From NCBI GenBank assembly GCA_040437565.1, contig JBDOQK010000002.1:744001-808000 (forward strand): a stretch of 64,000 nucleotides of DNA, given 5' to 3'. Origin of the DNA: Albugo candida (lineage: Eukaryota > Oomycota > Peronosporomycetes > Albuginales). The notes below the pieces were generated by a model, which had not been told where the DNA came from, ran no database searches, and saw only the letters and a program-made list of their open reading frames with translations. This document shows positions 40,334-51,643 of the stretch, in pieces. Made by a program: the position numbers and the translations under genes. Numbering within the stretch: the stretch's first letter is position 1; each line of letters begins with the position of its first letter.

Positions 40334-43300
40334 CTAGTCGCTATCGGATGAAGAGCCAAAGAGATCTTGCTCGGCTTGCTTCGCCTCCGCGCTTTGTGTG
40401 AGGGTCAATGGCTCTTCATTATCACTAGAATCCGATCCAAACAACTCTTTTGCGTCATCATCGACTTCCATCGGCGTACCATTCACTCGTTTTTGTCGCT
40501 TCTCAACCAGCTTTTTCATAGTTGCATTCCGATTTTTCATGTCTTCAATCGTGAAATTCGTACTATTTTCTTCGTTGTCTTCCTCACTGATTTCAGCAGT
40601 TAGCTCGCTATCTTCTTCAGATGCTTTCTTTCGCTTCTTTCCCGACTTCTTCTTTTCCACTTTTTTCGTTTCTTCTTCTCGAGCTTTCCATCCTGCACTC
40701 AGAGCTTTCAGCCGTTCTTCTTGCTTCATCAAAACATCCGCTCGATGTCGCCGGAGCTGCTCGTCCTTTTTCCGTTCGGACTCTTTCTCTCTCTCCACTC
40801 GTTCCTCATATTCTCGCAGCATTTTCCTTTGTGCTTCGACCTCTAAGCGATGTTTCTCCTCCTTTTGTCGCTCAAATTCCAAATGATAGCTCGCTTTTGT
40901 GAGTGTATCGGCGCAAAACTTTTCGTGATCGATAACTTTCTCCTTTTCAAATGGAAACGATCCCGTCGACCCTTTGGATTTGGTTGTCACTTGCGATTCC
41001 ATCAATTGCAGCAAAAAGTGGAATGTCTTTTGTGACTTGCTCAAATCAAGTACCGCTCTCTGAACATCAGCCATGGTCCGTTGCAAGCCGAGATGGTGAC
41101 CCGACTGAATAGTTGATTCTTGGCCAAGAGTTGTCACCGCATAATCTTCTTGTGCTAGCGCGAGATTGTACCATAGACGCAAGTCTGTAGGGTTTATGTG
41201 AAGAGCTCGTGAAAGCGTCTTGATGCATTTTGGATAATCCTTGGACTCATAATAAGCCTTCGATAGATACAGCATCACCTATAAAAACACTTGAGGATGA
41301 TAAAAATATTAGATTTTCCTGGAACAAATACCTCGAGATCCCTTCCATGATAACATTTAGCTAGGCAAACTGTATAAAGCTGAATCGCTTCTGCATATCG
41401 CTCCTCGGCCACAAAGATATGAGCAAGATTCACCCATGCATCCGCCATTTCGGGGCTTGCTTCTCGTACTTGCGTGAAGATGAGTTTGGCTGATTCGAGA
41501 TTTCCTTTTTCAGCCACCATTGTCCCGAGTCCGTTTGCCGCATATATATTGCACGGATGTGACTGAATCGTTTTCTTAAAGTAGCCTTCGCTCAGTGACA
41601 TATTTTTGATGTATCTATTTTTCTCGCCAAGATTGCACATAAAAATATTTCCCATTGACAAGAACGCGTACGGATCATTTTTCATATTGGGCATTCCCAT
41701 CACACGCTCATACTTTTTCTGAGCCAGAAGCCATTCACGTCGGGCAAGATGCATGTTTCCATTAAGTAAACACGCGTCAGCACAATATGGATCAATTTCC
41801 AAAGCTCTTTCAAAGAATCGAGCTGCTTCAGCCATTGCTCCTGCATCTCGTCGTATACAGCCGATACGAAGAATAGCGTCGATATACGTCGGAAACACTT
41901 GTAGAATATTTTCATAAAGTGTTACGGCCACATCACGATCTCCAATCTCCTCATACACGCGAGCCAAATTGTACAATACAGTGACATTGAACTCATTTGG
42001 ACTCGGAAGCTCTTCAGTTACTTCGTCAGATTCCGTCTTTGTTTCCTCCGAATTGTCTGTGCCGATTTCATTTCGCGATAGCTCATTGAGCGCTTGCTTG
42101 AAACAGGCAATGGCTTCGTTGATCTTCCCAACACGATGTTGTAACACGCCCAAATTCACATATAGCTCCATCGGAATCGGATCAAGCGCGTTCTTCATCA
42201 CTTTTTCAGCAGCAATGTATGACGATATAGCAATAATTTGATCTTTACGATCGTTCGATCCGTGCAACAACTCGGCAGTTGTGATCAAGGCGTCCACATT
42301 TCCAGGCTCCAAATCGACAACACGTCGTAGTAAAATAATCGCATCATCCTTTTTTCCTACTTTTCCGTATACATTCCCCAAAAGTGACAGAATCTCGACA
42401 TTTTCTGGATACGCCTTGTTCGCTTTCTCCAGGTTGATCGCAGCTTTTCCATACTCTTTTCGTTCATAATACATTTGAGCTAGTCCGAACCATGGCAACA
42501 CGAAATTTGGCCATAATCGACCTGCGTTAAAGTAGTAACTGTATGCGTCCTTGTACTTTCCCTGGGCATGACATCCACGACCCATAAAATAACAGCTTTC
42601 AGATCGAATTTCGGCAATTTTGGTACTATGGAAAGCATTTCCGGCCAAAGTAAACATTTTATCATAATCTTTTCGAGCGATTGACACACCGGAGCTGGTC
42701 TCTTCTCGATACGGTCCATCCAAAACGACGTGATCAGAGTGTACGGCATCTTCCCGATTGCTAACGTATGCAACATATCGGTCTCCAATACAAACTATTT
42801 GTCCGGGAGAGATCTCAGTAGTGACGTCTTTAGATGTGTAAACAATGTCGGATCCTTGTTTGACGCAAACTGTGCATGGTAGAGGCACCCATTGTGAGAA
42901 ATAATGGTTTGCAAGATGATTCAGTACCATAGGATTCGCTTTATCAATAGCGTGGGCATGACGAATCATTGTCATGAATCGGGAGCCTTCGTTTCGGATA
43001 CTCTTCGTACGTTCCTCTCTGGTCAGACTGGCCAATTGCCATAAGGCGTTGGCAATGACAGCATCCACATTCGTGTCATCTAAAGATGCTGCATACTTCA
43101 TTACTGCCCGCGCTTTATCGGTACATCCCAAATGATAGCAGCAGTATGAGAAAAACATACGCATTCGTGATCCTTGTGGACTTTTTGGGTGCAATTTGAT
43201 AGCTTCCAGGCACAAACGTTTCGCGTCACTATATTTTTTCTTTCTATAAAGCAACATCGCATTTGCTAGGAGTGCAGGTAGATTCTGACGGTCCGTACGT

Positions 43301-43892
43301 AAGACACTTTTCAAAAAACGTTCGGCTCGCTCATCTTCATTTTTTGCCATAAACATGAGTGCCTTCCCTATCAACGTCATTGGGTACTGATGATCCAAAC
43401 GATCTGCACGTTGAAAGTATCCAACAGCACGTTGTGCTATCGCTTCTTTCTTTTTCTCGTCTTCTTCATTCCACATAGAATTGATTGCGTGGCAAGCCAA
43501 AGCATTAAAAAACTTGATCCGGCATACTCGTGATGCCTGGTCCTTGTATATCTCCTCGATTCCTATCGGCATGTTCAGCGCGTTTCGGTGAGTGAGTAGA
43601 AGTACAAGTACCTGGCTCAGACGCGACAGAGAGAATCTCTTGAAACTGGTTGACACAGCCTTGATTATAGTACTCGACCTGGACGATGGAATCAGCATAT
43701 CATCAAATAAGATCAAGCAGTCTCTCGCCTTACCGCGAATTGCAGCCAGATATCTAACGCTGCTAATTCGGCACGTAGAATGTCCATAATATCGTTCACA
43801 TCGTCAGGCAATTCATCTGTGAATACCTCAACTTCTTGATCAGAATTCTTCACGGGTATGCGCAGCGATCGAGGTCGCATAATTCCACTCAT
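40334..43892 (-). CDS. CTR9: CTR9, TPR subunit of the Paf1 complex
   Basis: Four exons: 43892-43734, 43678-43612, 43562-41332 and 41278-40334, giving 1133 residues, close to human CTR9. The N-terminus (RSLRIPVKNSDQEVEVFTD, then LDIWLQFAVEYYNQG) matches CTR9's IPL..E.IELD and EYYKQG. Tandem TPR units fill the centre, for example NALACHAINSMW, SCYFMGRGCHAQGKYKDAY, FVLPWFGLAQMYYERKEYGK and VTVLYNLARVYEEIGDRDVA. The hallmark AKCYHGRDLEVML spans the last intron. The C-terminus is a long charged coiled coil ending in an acidic, Lys-rich tail (GKKRKKASEEDSE). CTR9 scaffolds the Paf1 elongation complex, which couples RNA polymerase II to histone H2B ubiquitination and H3 methylation. Introns are 55, 49 and 53 nt. 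The downstream minus-strand frame starting at 41278 is its last exon, not a separate gene. Confidence 0.93.
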
Positions 43893-44030
43893 TTGATGTT
43901 ACGGTGTCCACACAATATTTTGTTAGGTACTTTAATTCGGGACAAATTTACAAGGGGAATTTTGTAGGCGACTCGAAGTTATGTGCTACATAGGATATTA
44001 CTAAAAGACTATTGCTTGTATAATTTTTGT

Positions 44031-44561
44031 CTATTTGACAGCATTTTCAGCTGACGGTGTTATCTCTTCTTGTTCTACATCGACCTCTGCCCATACTAGA
44101 ATAGTAAATAATGTGTCAGAGATTCATTATCGACATCCGTGATGGAGAATCTCGAACCTGGTTTTTCAGAGCCCAACTCTGCTCGATTTGCTTTTGCAAC
44201 ACACACTCGAAGTGTTTGACCAAACAATTCTGACTCTGCAACATTCAGCATTTGAGCCTAGCACGTTTCCATTATAAATGTAGAATTTTACCATCCATAT
44301 TATCTATTGCATCGATTGCGTCATCTTCCTCTTCATATTCAACAAAACCAAATCCTCTGCTGGCCCCTAAGCAGCGTAAAGCAGTTGTGAATTTCCATTG
44401 GAGGCAACAGTAAGCGACGACTTACCTACATCCGTGTCACTAGGAATCTGGATTTCCTTGATTGGACCGAAAGGCACAAACGCCGCATGTAATACTTGTT
44501 CTGTCACTTGACGAGTCAATCCGCCCACATAGAGACACCTTCTATTCGCACCCAATCCCAT
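44031..44561 (-). CDS. Stand-alone RRM protein like the RRM of cyclophilin 33 (PPIE)
   Basis: Four exons: 44561-44426, 44366-44292, 44235-44158 and 44095-44031, giving 117 residues. A single RRM fills it: RNP2 CLYVGGL, VLHAAFVPFGPIKEIQIP, RNP1 RGFGFVEYE, and AIDNMD-ESELFGQTLRVCVAK. This tracks the RRM of PPIE almost residue by residue (VLHAAFIPFGDI..IQIP, NESELFG.TIRV). In animals that RRM is fused to a cyclophilin domain and sits in spliceosomes. Here the protein ends with a short acidic tail (WAEVDVEQEE) and the stop at 44031 precedes any cyclophilin sequence. It therefore looks like an RNA-binding spliceosomal factor lacking the isomerase. The start is 12 bp from the next plus-strand ATG and shares a promoter region with the V-ATPase gene. 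Confidence 0.82.
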
Positions 44562-44660
44562 TATTAAATTACAAAATGCAGCATGAAATGCTCAAGCAAA
44601 GACCATACCTTTTGTTAAATTACGATATGAGCGCAGCAACGGAATCGCTTTTTAATGAAG

Positions 44661-45454
44661 GAACGATCCTTCACGACTTCACTTATTTTACCGCATTGAC
44701 CCTTTCTCTGTACACACAGGATGGGGAACTGTGCTAACGAGTATATCTCCTTACGCATGGGGTAGTATGGGCGTCGCATTTGGTCTCACATTTTCAATCA
44801 TTGGAGCCGCCTGGTAAGTCCTCATTTTCCTCGATTATGCGCCCTTGTCTCATCGCACGGACCTGTGAAGGGGGATCTTTCTTACCGGATCCAGCTTATT
44901 GGGTGCATCGGTGAAGGCTCCTCGCGTTCGTTCAAAGAATCTTGTGAGGTAACAATGCCTTTTGCTATGATCTCTTCTAATGGAAATGCAATTGCAGCAT
45001 CATCTTTTGCGAAGCTACAGCAATATACGGTGTCATCATCGCCATCATTCTACAGAGCAAAGTAAGCGTTTTCTCGATGAGAGCTCTAATTGATCTCATT
45101 TCGATCTCAAGTAGATGAATCAACCCGCGCTTCGGCAGCCTGAGGATGAGCCGATGAATGAAGCTTCACTCTATTTTGCTGCATACGCTGTCTTTGGATC
45201 AGGATTAGCAGTCGGATTGACAAATATCGCAAGCGGGTGCGTGCGTGCGGAAAAGGCAAAGTAGAGCGATAAAGTGATATAAATAATGTAGAGTGGCAGT
45301 GGGGATTGCTGGAAGTAGCTGTGTTCTTGCAGATGCTCAGAATTCCTCGCTTTATGTGAAAGTTCTCATTGTGGAAATATTTGCCAGTGCGTTGGGGATA
45401 TTCGGTGTGATTGTGGGTATCATTCTCTCTAACAATGGCGAGTTCCCCAAGTGA
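44661..45454 (+). CDS. V-ATPase proteolipid subunit c'' (5' end uncertain)
   Basis: Five coding stretches are spliced by short introns. They read [75 protein letters not shown] and [20 protein letters not shown], ending NNGEFPK with TGA at 45452-45454. This is the c'' (Vma16/ATP6V0B) ring subunit of the vacuolar proton pump; the Glu in FCEATAIYG is the proton-carrying residue. Four membrane helices are visible. The N-terminus is unresolved: the frame leading into SPYAW ([17 protein letters not shown]) is blocked by a TGA near 44657, so an upstream exon is required. An ATG at 44626 lies in a different frame. The N-terminal extra helix of the family is not seen. Confidence 0.82.
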
Positions 45455-46647
45455 TGAGAGCTTAAGAAGAATAAACAAAGTCATTCCTTATTCTATCTTG
45501 AATGAGCCAAGCTCTTTTATAGCCACTTATTTCCACAGAAGCCGGTCGCTATCGAGGTCAACAGGAGAGTACCATTCGGGATAAGGGAGATTTGGATTGT
45601 ATCTGTCAGATGAAAGAAAGTTGGAAAGGGATCAAGGAGAGAATTTTTAAGTGGACTTCACCTGTAATTCAAGAAAAGTTCTTCATCTTCAATTTCTCTG
45701 AGGGAGATGAATGCCAGGCTCTATCAATACCGTTACATGATAGCCTGATCACAGACGCAACTGCATGCTTACATGTATGAGGATGCGCTTGCCAAACATT
45801 GAGAGTCGAGAAGGTTGGTCAATAAAGGAGTTCGGGATAAGCGGTATGTTTTCTTCATTTGTGAATGGCTCTGTTTAGATTGTACGTATAAGATGCATAC
45901 AAGGGACAATAAAGAACGATTCACCTCTCATAGGGAAGTCGTACGGAAACGCAATGACATTTGGCAACTCATTTGCTGGTGGATGATTGATCATGTGGCC
46001 AACCGCGAGCGGATTTCTCGGTCTCTGAGCTACAAAACATCTGAGCGTTCGATTGAAATAGGTGACCATCACACTCACTTTGATCCTTCCCATTAATCAC
46101 AACACTGTCGAAACGTCCTCTCGCGTATGGGTTGTCAGAAATCTGCTCCAAGAGTTCTGGCTATTGCGAACCGAAATATCATGCCCAGACACAATCCGCC
46201 TCTAAGATGGTTCGTGCCTTTTTATAATGTTCGGGGAGGTACACTGTTCCAGGATATAATGCCTACATTTCAATACTCATGCACTGACCAACAAACATTT
46301 TGTCAAGACTTACAATCAAGCTTCCGGGTGGCACTCTCCCATACAATTTCACACCTTCGCCAGCATTCTTCAGACTCGATTGCTCCACCGAAAGTCTGAA
46401 TCCAAGCAATTCCCTTTCCGAGACTTTATTGTGTAAAACCTAGTTTATCTAGCTCAGTTTCACCTCGTCGAGATGCAAAAGTGGACCTCACATGCTTACG
46501 GGAAAATCCAGAAATGGATAATTTTTGTTTATCCGATTGCGCTGAATCCCATTTCATGGTTCTTTTTGAGTACTTGACGAGGATGTTTTCAAGCTATTAA
46601 AGCCGCTGAGTGGCTCCTATCAATCCAACCAACAATCGACGAAGGCG
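45455..46647. other. Intergenic, no supported gene
   Basis: About 1.2 kb without conserved coding. Short overlapping frames on both strands mirror each other and show no splice-linked continuation. Confidence 0.45.
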
Positions 46648-46887
46648 TCAACGTACCCGTGTAGAGATTTCGCTCTGTATCAACGCTTTTTGTTCTTCGA
46701 ACATTTTGGTTTTGATGAGATCAGATGCTTCGCTTAGAAGTTGATCTTTGGTTCTGTATCAGCAACAAGAACATTACTACACTCACAAAACAAGCAATAA
46801 GGTGCGCAAATCTTGCTTGTTATGTTGCGTCTCCGATAACTTTCGGAATTCGATCAATAAGGCCGCCCATCCGGTATCAACTTCCTC
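46648..46887 (-). CDS. Possible small helical protein, 5' part unresolved
   Basis: Two minus-strand segments join through a GTGAGT...ATACAG intron. They read VDTGWAALLIEFRKLSE, DLRTLLLVL and TKDQLLSEASDLIKTKMFEE, then ISTR near a stop or donor at 46648. The result is a fully helical, charged short protein that I do not recognise. Upstream, the same frame contains LQRFATLEQAQIISTL but a TAG at 46888-46890 interrupts it, and the first exon would overlap the SAM50 start on the other strand. It could be a real gene whose first intron I have misplaced, or a decayed one. Confidence 0.3.
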
Positions 46888-46975
46888 CTATACCAGCGTA
46901 GATATGATTTGAGCTTGTTCAAGTGTCGCAAAGCGTTGGAGAATAAAAATTAGATGAAAACCTGCAGACGTCGCG

Positions 46976-49274
46976 ATGGTGTCGTTCCTTCGAGAGCGAG
47001 TCGAAATCGGCGAAAGATCGAGCTCATTGGACGAAAAAAGAAATGATACTCTCGTATTTCCGCCAATCATAGACCGCGACATACTCCTAGATCGCAATAT
47101 GCGCGTCAATCAGGTTCGATTGCATGGCAATTATCGCACAAGGTGAGACACCCGAGTGAATCCAAACACACCAAACGATTAACTATATTATTTCAATGCA
47201 CTTCCCAACCAGACCTGAAGTTTTTGAGTGCGAATTGGAGGTAGACGACTAATTTGAAAATTGCAAAGAGATCCAATATTATACCTTATTTTTGTAGAAT
47301 ACATTTCACGCACGCGGAATCAATGAAATNNNNNNNNNNNNNNNNNNNNNNNNNNNNNNNNNNNNNNNNNNNNNNNNNNNNNNNNNNNNNNNNNNNNNNN
47401 NNNNNNNNNNNNNNNNNNNNNNNNNNNNNATCGCACAAGGTGAGACACCCGAGTGAATCCAAACACACCAAACGATTAACTATATTATTTCAATGCACTT
47501 CCCAACCAGACCTGAAGTTTTTGAGTGCGAATTGGAGGTAGACGACTAATTTGAAAATTGCAAAGAGATCCAATATTATACCTTATTTTTGTAGAATACA
47601 TTTCACGCACGCGGAATCAATGAAATATATAAAGAAGTCACCTTCTCGACTGAGAAACTAGCCAATCTGGAGATATTTGACGCAATCGATATCAAACTCG
47701 ATAAATGTATGCGCAAAATGCATCTAAAGGCAGTGCTTAGCTGATCGCTCTGTAAAAAGCGAGCAATCGAGACCCTCATCAAGTAGATGTGGTCATTACT
47801 GTCAAGGAAAAAGACTGGAAAGAATTTAATTTGGGCGTGAAAACAGACGGATACGATGACTCATTGGTGAGAAAGATGATATTTGGGGAGTACCGTATGA
47901 TCACATAATATCGAATTATGATACTAGGAAGCATCTTGCGTACTGATCAATCCATTAGGTACTTCGGAAAAGTTTGATTTCAAATCAACGTATGGATGGA
48001 GTGGTAGTCATGTCGAGAGTATTAGTCTCATGAAGCCTCAGTTTATGGGCTACCCACTCTACTTTTCCACAGCCGTGTTCAATGATCTCCAGGTCAGTAA
48101 TGCCAGTTTGAGTACTGATATCGTTGGAGCTAAACTTATTCGAGAAGAATCATGAGAAATTGAGCTCGTACAGAGAAAGTCGCAGAGGTAGCCATATTGC
48201 AATAAATGATCAAGCGGAACGGCATAAAGTCCTATTCAAATGTGATCGTCGCGACATTCTTCCGCAGCGAAATCGTTACCTTTCTACGGCATTTTGCTCG
48301 TCACCAAATATTCTAGCCGAAGCGGAACCCTCAACCAAAACGAGTGTAGAATATCAGTTTCAAATGGACTCTCGTGATAATCCTATGATGCCGTCGTCGG
48401 GTGGATTGCTACGCTTCAGGTACAGCGAATTTGAATCTCTTTTAAAAGTACTTATCTATTTGCTTTTTACAGCACAGAAGTGGCAGGGCTTTTTGCTGAT
48501 GTTCGTTTCCTGAAAAGTCAAGTTGAGGCACAAAAACATGTTACGTTTGGTTTTGGATCGCAAAAAAAGGCTGCATTGAGTTTGAGTTTACTTTCACGCT
48601 TGGGTAAGGTCTAGTCCTTTTCAGCCGGTTTTGATTCTGGCTATGGCTTCTTGTAGGAGCAATGAAGTCCACGAGTTCACAAAGCAGTATGAGTAGGATC
48701 AGTGATCGATTTTTCGTTGGAGGCCCAATGAGTCTTCGAGGCTTCCACTATCGAGTAAGACATACCTCGTCGATATCTCATTCATACATGCATCTATCTA
48801 CAGGGTATTGGTCCTCGTGCGAGTCCTCGTGATGGTGGCGTCGCGAGTGGAGATGCGTTAGGTGGTGATGTATTCTATACAGCTGCAGCATTTGTGGGTT
48901 TTCCAATGCCATTTTCGTTGCATTCTGTGAGCAAAAATGAATGATACACTTGTCAGCCAGCTCATCTTACGTGTCTGAATGACAGCTATTGGGACTCCGA
49001 GGACAGCTTTTTGCGAATTTGGGCAATGTGACAAACTGGCAAAACGTCAAAGTAGGCTCTTTACGAAACCTCTTGAGTGAAACACGAGTAGCAGTTGGAT
49101 TCGGGGTAGTCGTGCCATCAACTGTAGGGCGTATGGAAGCTAGTTACTGCTGGATTCTGAATGCGTTACGTCATGTAATGTTCAGAATGAGTTCTCGAAA
49201 GGTACAAGACTGAGTGCGTTGTGATGTAGGATCACATTTCCCGTGGACAATTTGGTATTGGTATCACTTTTTGA
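46976..49274 (+). CDS. SAM50: SAM50/Omp85 mitochondrial outer-membrane assembly protein
   Basis: Multi-exon gene from ATG 46976 to TGA 49272-49274. The N-terminal exons give one POTRA-type domain: VRLHGNYRTR, a small exon FECELE, then EIYKEVTFSTEKLANLEIFD and VVITVKEKDW. The rest is the 16-strand beta-barrel of the Omp85 superfamily. It includes the L6 loop motif in DRFFVGGPMSLRGF followed by GIGPRASPRDGG, and the C-terminal strand ending HISRGQFGIGITF with terminal Phe, as in barrel signals. SAM50 inserts beta-barrel proteins into the mitochondrial outer membrane. Introns around 48.1, 48.4, 48.6, 48.8 and 48.95 kb are all short. The assembly gap (47330-47429) falls in the first introns and duplicates the FECELE exon. 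Confidence 0.85.
47133..47626 (+). repeat. Assembly duplication around a 100-N gap (197-bp repeat)
   Basis: Positions 47133-47329 and 47430-47626 are identical, with Ns at 47330-47429. The repeat lies in the 5' part of SAM50 and covers a small exon and its introns. Confidence 0.92.
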
Positions 49275-49531
49275 TGAAAACGAATGGAAAGAAGTGAGCA
49301 TTCAGAGTTATACAATGCTTTTGAGCACACTGGTATTATCCGCCCACACTCGTGGAAAATAATATCAGTACATTCTCGATCTGAAAAGCATTTTCGCCAT
49401 TCACACTTCCTTCTCCATCCAACGTCGATGTGAGACTTCATGATCGTCTTCTGAAAAGATAAGGAAGGCAAAAGTGTTATTATTATTCTCAAAACACTGG
49501 CAACTTTCACAAAACAAGCTGCAGCATGGAT

Positions 49532-50206
49532 TCAATGCCAAATTGCTGGAACCGCTTTTTCGATGATGGCTGTAGCCAGCAATTGGATCTCATTATCCGC
49601 TTCTTTCTGCAAATGTTGTAAGCGAGTCAGTCCGTCGTGTTTGACAAGTGAATTGCAAAAAATGGTGACTTTATTAAGATCCCGGTGCTCTGGTGCCAAG
49701 TAAAATGTGATCACATCAAGCAAAATCTGTAGTGCTTGAATGAGCTCGTGTTTGTGCTGTTGACCATTACAACGGGCTACAATTTCCAACTGGATTGTAC
49801 AGTCTGCTGCTATCTCATTCAAGTATTTGATTTGTTGGAATGTGTATTGGGTAGAATTAGCAGAGTCAAGTTCTTGACTACTACTGCTAAAGCTCTCTGA
49901 GACCGAGCAACCGCTAACCTTATCGATTTCCCTGTCCACATTCCGCAGCATAACGCGCCTTCGAAGCATTTCAGCTTTCTGTAGACTCACACGACGTATT
50001 TCGTCGCATTTCTTCGATGTCATTTTGTTCGATTCGGTGTATCCACATCCTTTTTTACCATAATCTTTTGTTTTTTTATCCTCCGATCTGGCGATCCAAA
50101 ATTGCGCCAAGAACACGACACAAAAAAGAAGTAATCCGCTAAAAGCTACTGTCGCTATGATCTCATTTGCTGTCATGCTGTCATCCACGTGCCAATGCGA
50201 CTCCAT
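49532..50206 (-). CDS. Unidentified membrane protein with helical C-terminal domain
   Basis: A single frame of 224 residues. Residues about 13-35 (NEIIATVAFSGLLLFCVVFL) form one membrane anchor, followed by a basic, Lys-rich stretch and a Ser-rich low-complexity linker. Residues about 125-224 are helical, with LLDVITFYLAPEHRDLNKVT and LQKEADNEIQLLATAIIEK, reminiscent of the last helices of an armadillo-like fold. I do not recognise a specific family. The N-terminus is short and acidic, so the anchor probably leaves the bulk of the protein in the cytosol. It is 199 bp upstream of, and divergent from, the acetolactate synthase subunit gene. Confidence 0.6.
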   Translation of the reverse strand: MESHWHVDDSMTANEIIATVAFSGLLLFCVVFLAQFWIARSEDKKTKDYGKKGCGYTESNKMTSKKCDEIRRVSLQKAEMLRRRVMLRNVDREIDKVSGCSVSESFSSSSQELDSANSTQYTFQQIKYLNEIAADCTIQLEIVARCNGQQHKHELIQALQILLDVITFYLAPEHRDLNKVTIFCNSLVKHDGLTRLQHLQKEADNEIQLLATAIIEKAVPAIWH

Positions 50207-50405
50207 GGAACTCGTTTCGATGGATCGTCTCTTGTAAAGACTCTGATACGCGCGGCTTTATTTAGACACATCAGTCCGCTACAATGAAGAAATCGTTTCA
50301 AGATCCATTTATAGCTCTGTCATTGGTTAAAAACAGCCGTTTAGACACACTTGATTGGCTAGACTGCGAGAATCGAAAAGCATTGTCCTCCATCCAAACA
50401 GCCAC

Positions 50406-51397
50406 ATGTTACGCCGCCAATTGCAGCGCCATGCGACTCAATTCAGATGTCCATCACTGACGAGACCCATCAACTCGAAACTAATAACCTCTAAGGCTTT
50501 AAAAGCAACTAGACGGCATGTTATCGCTGCACTTGTTATCAATCAGCCTGGTTGTCTTGCCGAGATTGCCAACTTATTCGCGGCCAGAGGTCATTGATCA
50601 CAAATGAAAACAAATCGATAGAAAAATCTCATTTTAGTATGTAGGATATAACATAGACAGCCTGGTAGTCGGTCGAACGGAAGTAGAGGAGCTCTCTCGA
50701 ATGACTGTAGTTGTGCAGGGAACCGATGAAAATGTGATCAATGTGAGTCATACCTGCAGGAATTTCTCTCTAAAAATCTGATTGTGATCTATGAAGATGA
50801 AAAAACAACTCGAAGACGTCGTACATGTTGCAGTTGTCAATATCTTGACCAGCGATACAGAGTCGTCGAAAACTTTTGTTGAAAGAGATCTAATGCTTGC
50901 TAAAGTCTCCACAGCAGGTGAACCTATTTCCTGTAGAAACACGGTACCTTTGCTCACTCTTTGCATTGTAGCTACAGATTCTCGGGCAGAGGTGGTCGAA
51001 TTAGCAAATCTTTTCGAAGGAAAGGTTATCGATGTTCGTCCACACCAGGTCCGCTTTTGTGTATGCTGACCGTGCACACTCAGCCCCTCAGCGTGTATAA
51101 TGCAGGTGATGGTCCAACTAGCTGGCACACCAGGTCGGATCGAGGCGTTTTTACAGCTTTTAAAGCCGTTGGGAATCATTGAAGTTCATCGAAGTGGAGT
51201 CATTGCAATGGCTAGAAGGTATGTCCCTCACATAACATCGTTTTTGACTCGTGTATGACAACCTCTTGTGATTCAGCACAAGCGTGTCAGACTTGCTTGG
51301 TGATATTTCTTTGGAAGGGGCAACGACTTCGCTTTTGCAGCAGCATGCAGATGATGTTGATGTTGATGTTGATGTATCTCGGCTTCCACCCGGGTAA
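50406..51397 (+). CDS. ILV6: Acetolactate synthase regulatory (small) subunit
   Basis: Six exons from ATG 50406 to TAA 51395-51397. The leader (MLRRQLQRHATQFRCPSLTR) is Arg-rich without acidic residues, like a mitochondrial presequence. An ACT domain follows: HVIAALVINQPGCLAEIANLF, then an intron, YNIDSLVVGRTEVEELSRMT and QLEDVVHVAVVNI. The second, family-specific domain has ERDLMLAKVSTA, RAEVVELANLFEGKVIDVRP, LAGTPGRIEAFLQLLKPLGI and IEVHRSGVIAMAR. The protein binds valine and controls acetohydroxyacid synthase, the first common enzyme of branched-chain amino-acid synthesis. The last exon ends with an Asp-Val run (DDVDVDVDV) encoded by GATGTT repeats, probably a lineage-specific tail. Introns are short and end in TAG or CAG. 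Confidence 0.88.
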
Positions 51398-51643
51398 AAA
51401 TCATTTTCCTTGGAGTACTAGCCGATGTATAGATTCCAGGATCAAATGAATACCGTCCATGTCGCGTGTTTGAGTAATTGTGAGATACATGCTGATTAGA
51501 AATTCCTACTCCCGAGTACGAAGCTGCCTTACGTCGAAAGTGAGAATTCGATATGCATTTGCAAAACTGCGAGTAGATTGGCCAGAGGAGCATGTAATTT
51601 CTTGTTGAGATAGGCAATATACTGCACCGGAGGCTTGCGTTAT

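Noticed and set aside
40398-40886. 162-codon Ser/Phe-rich plus-strand frame
   Set aside because: It is the antisense shadow of the charged C-terminal coiled coil of CTR9.
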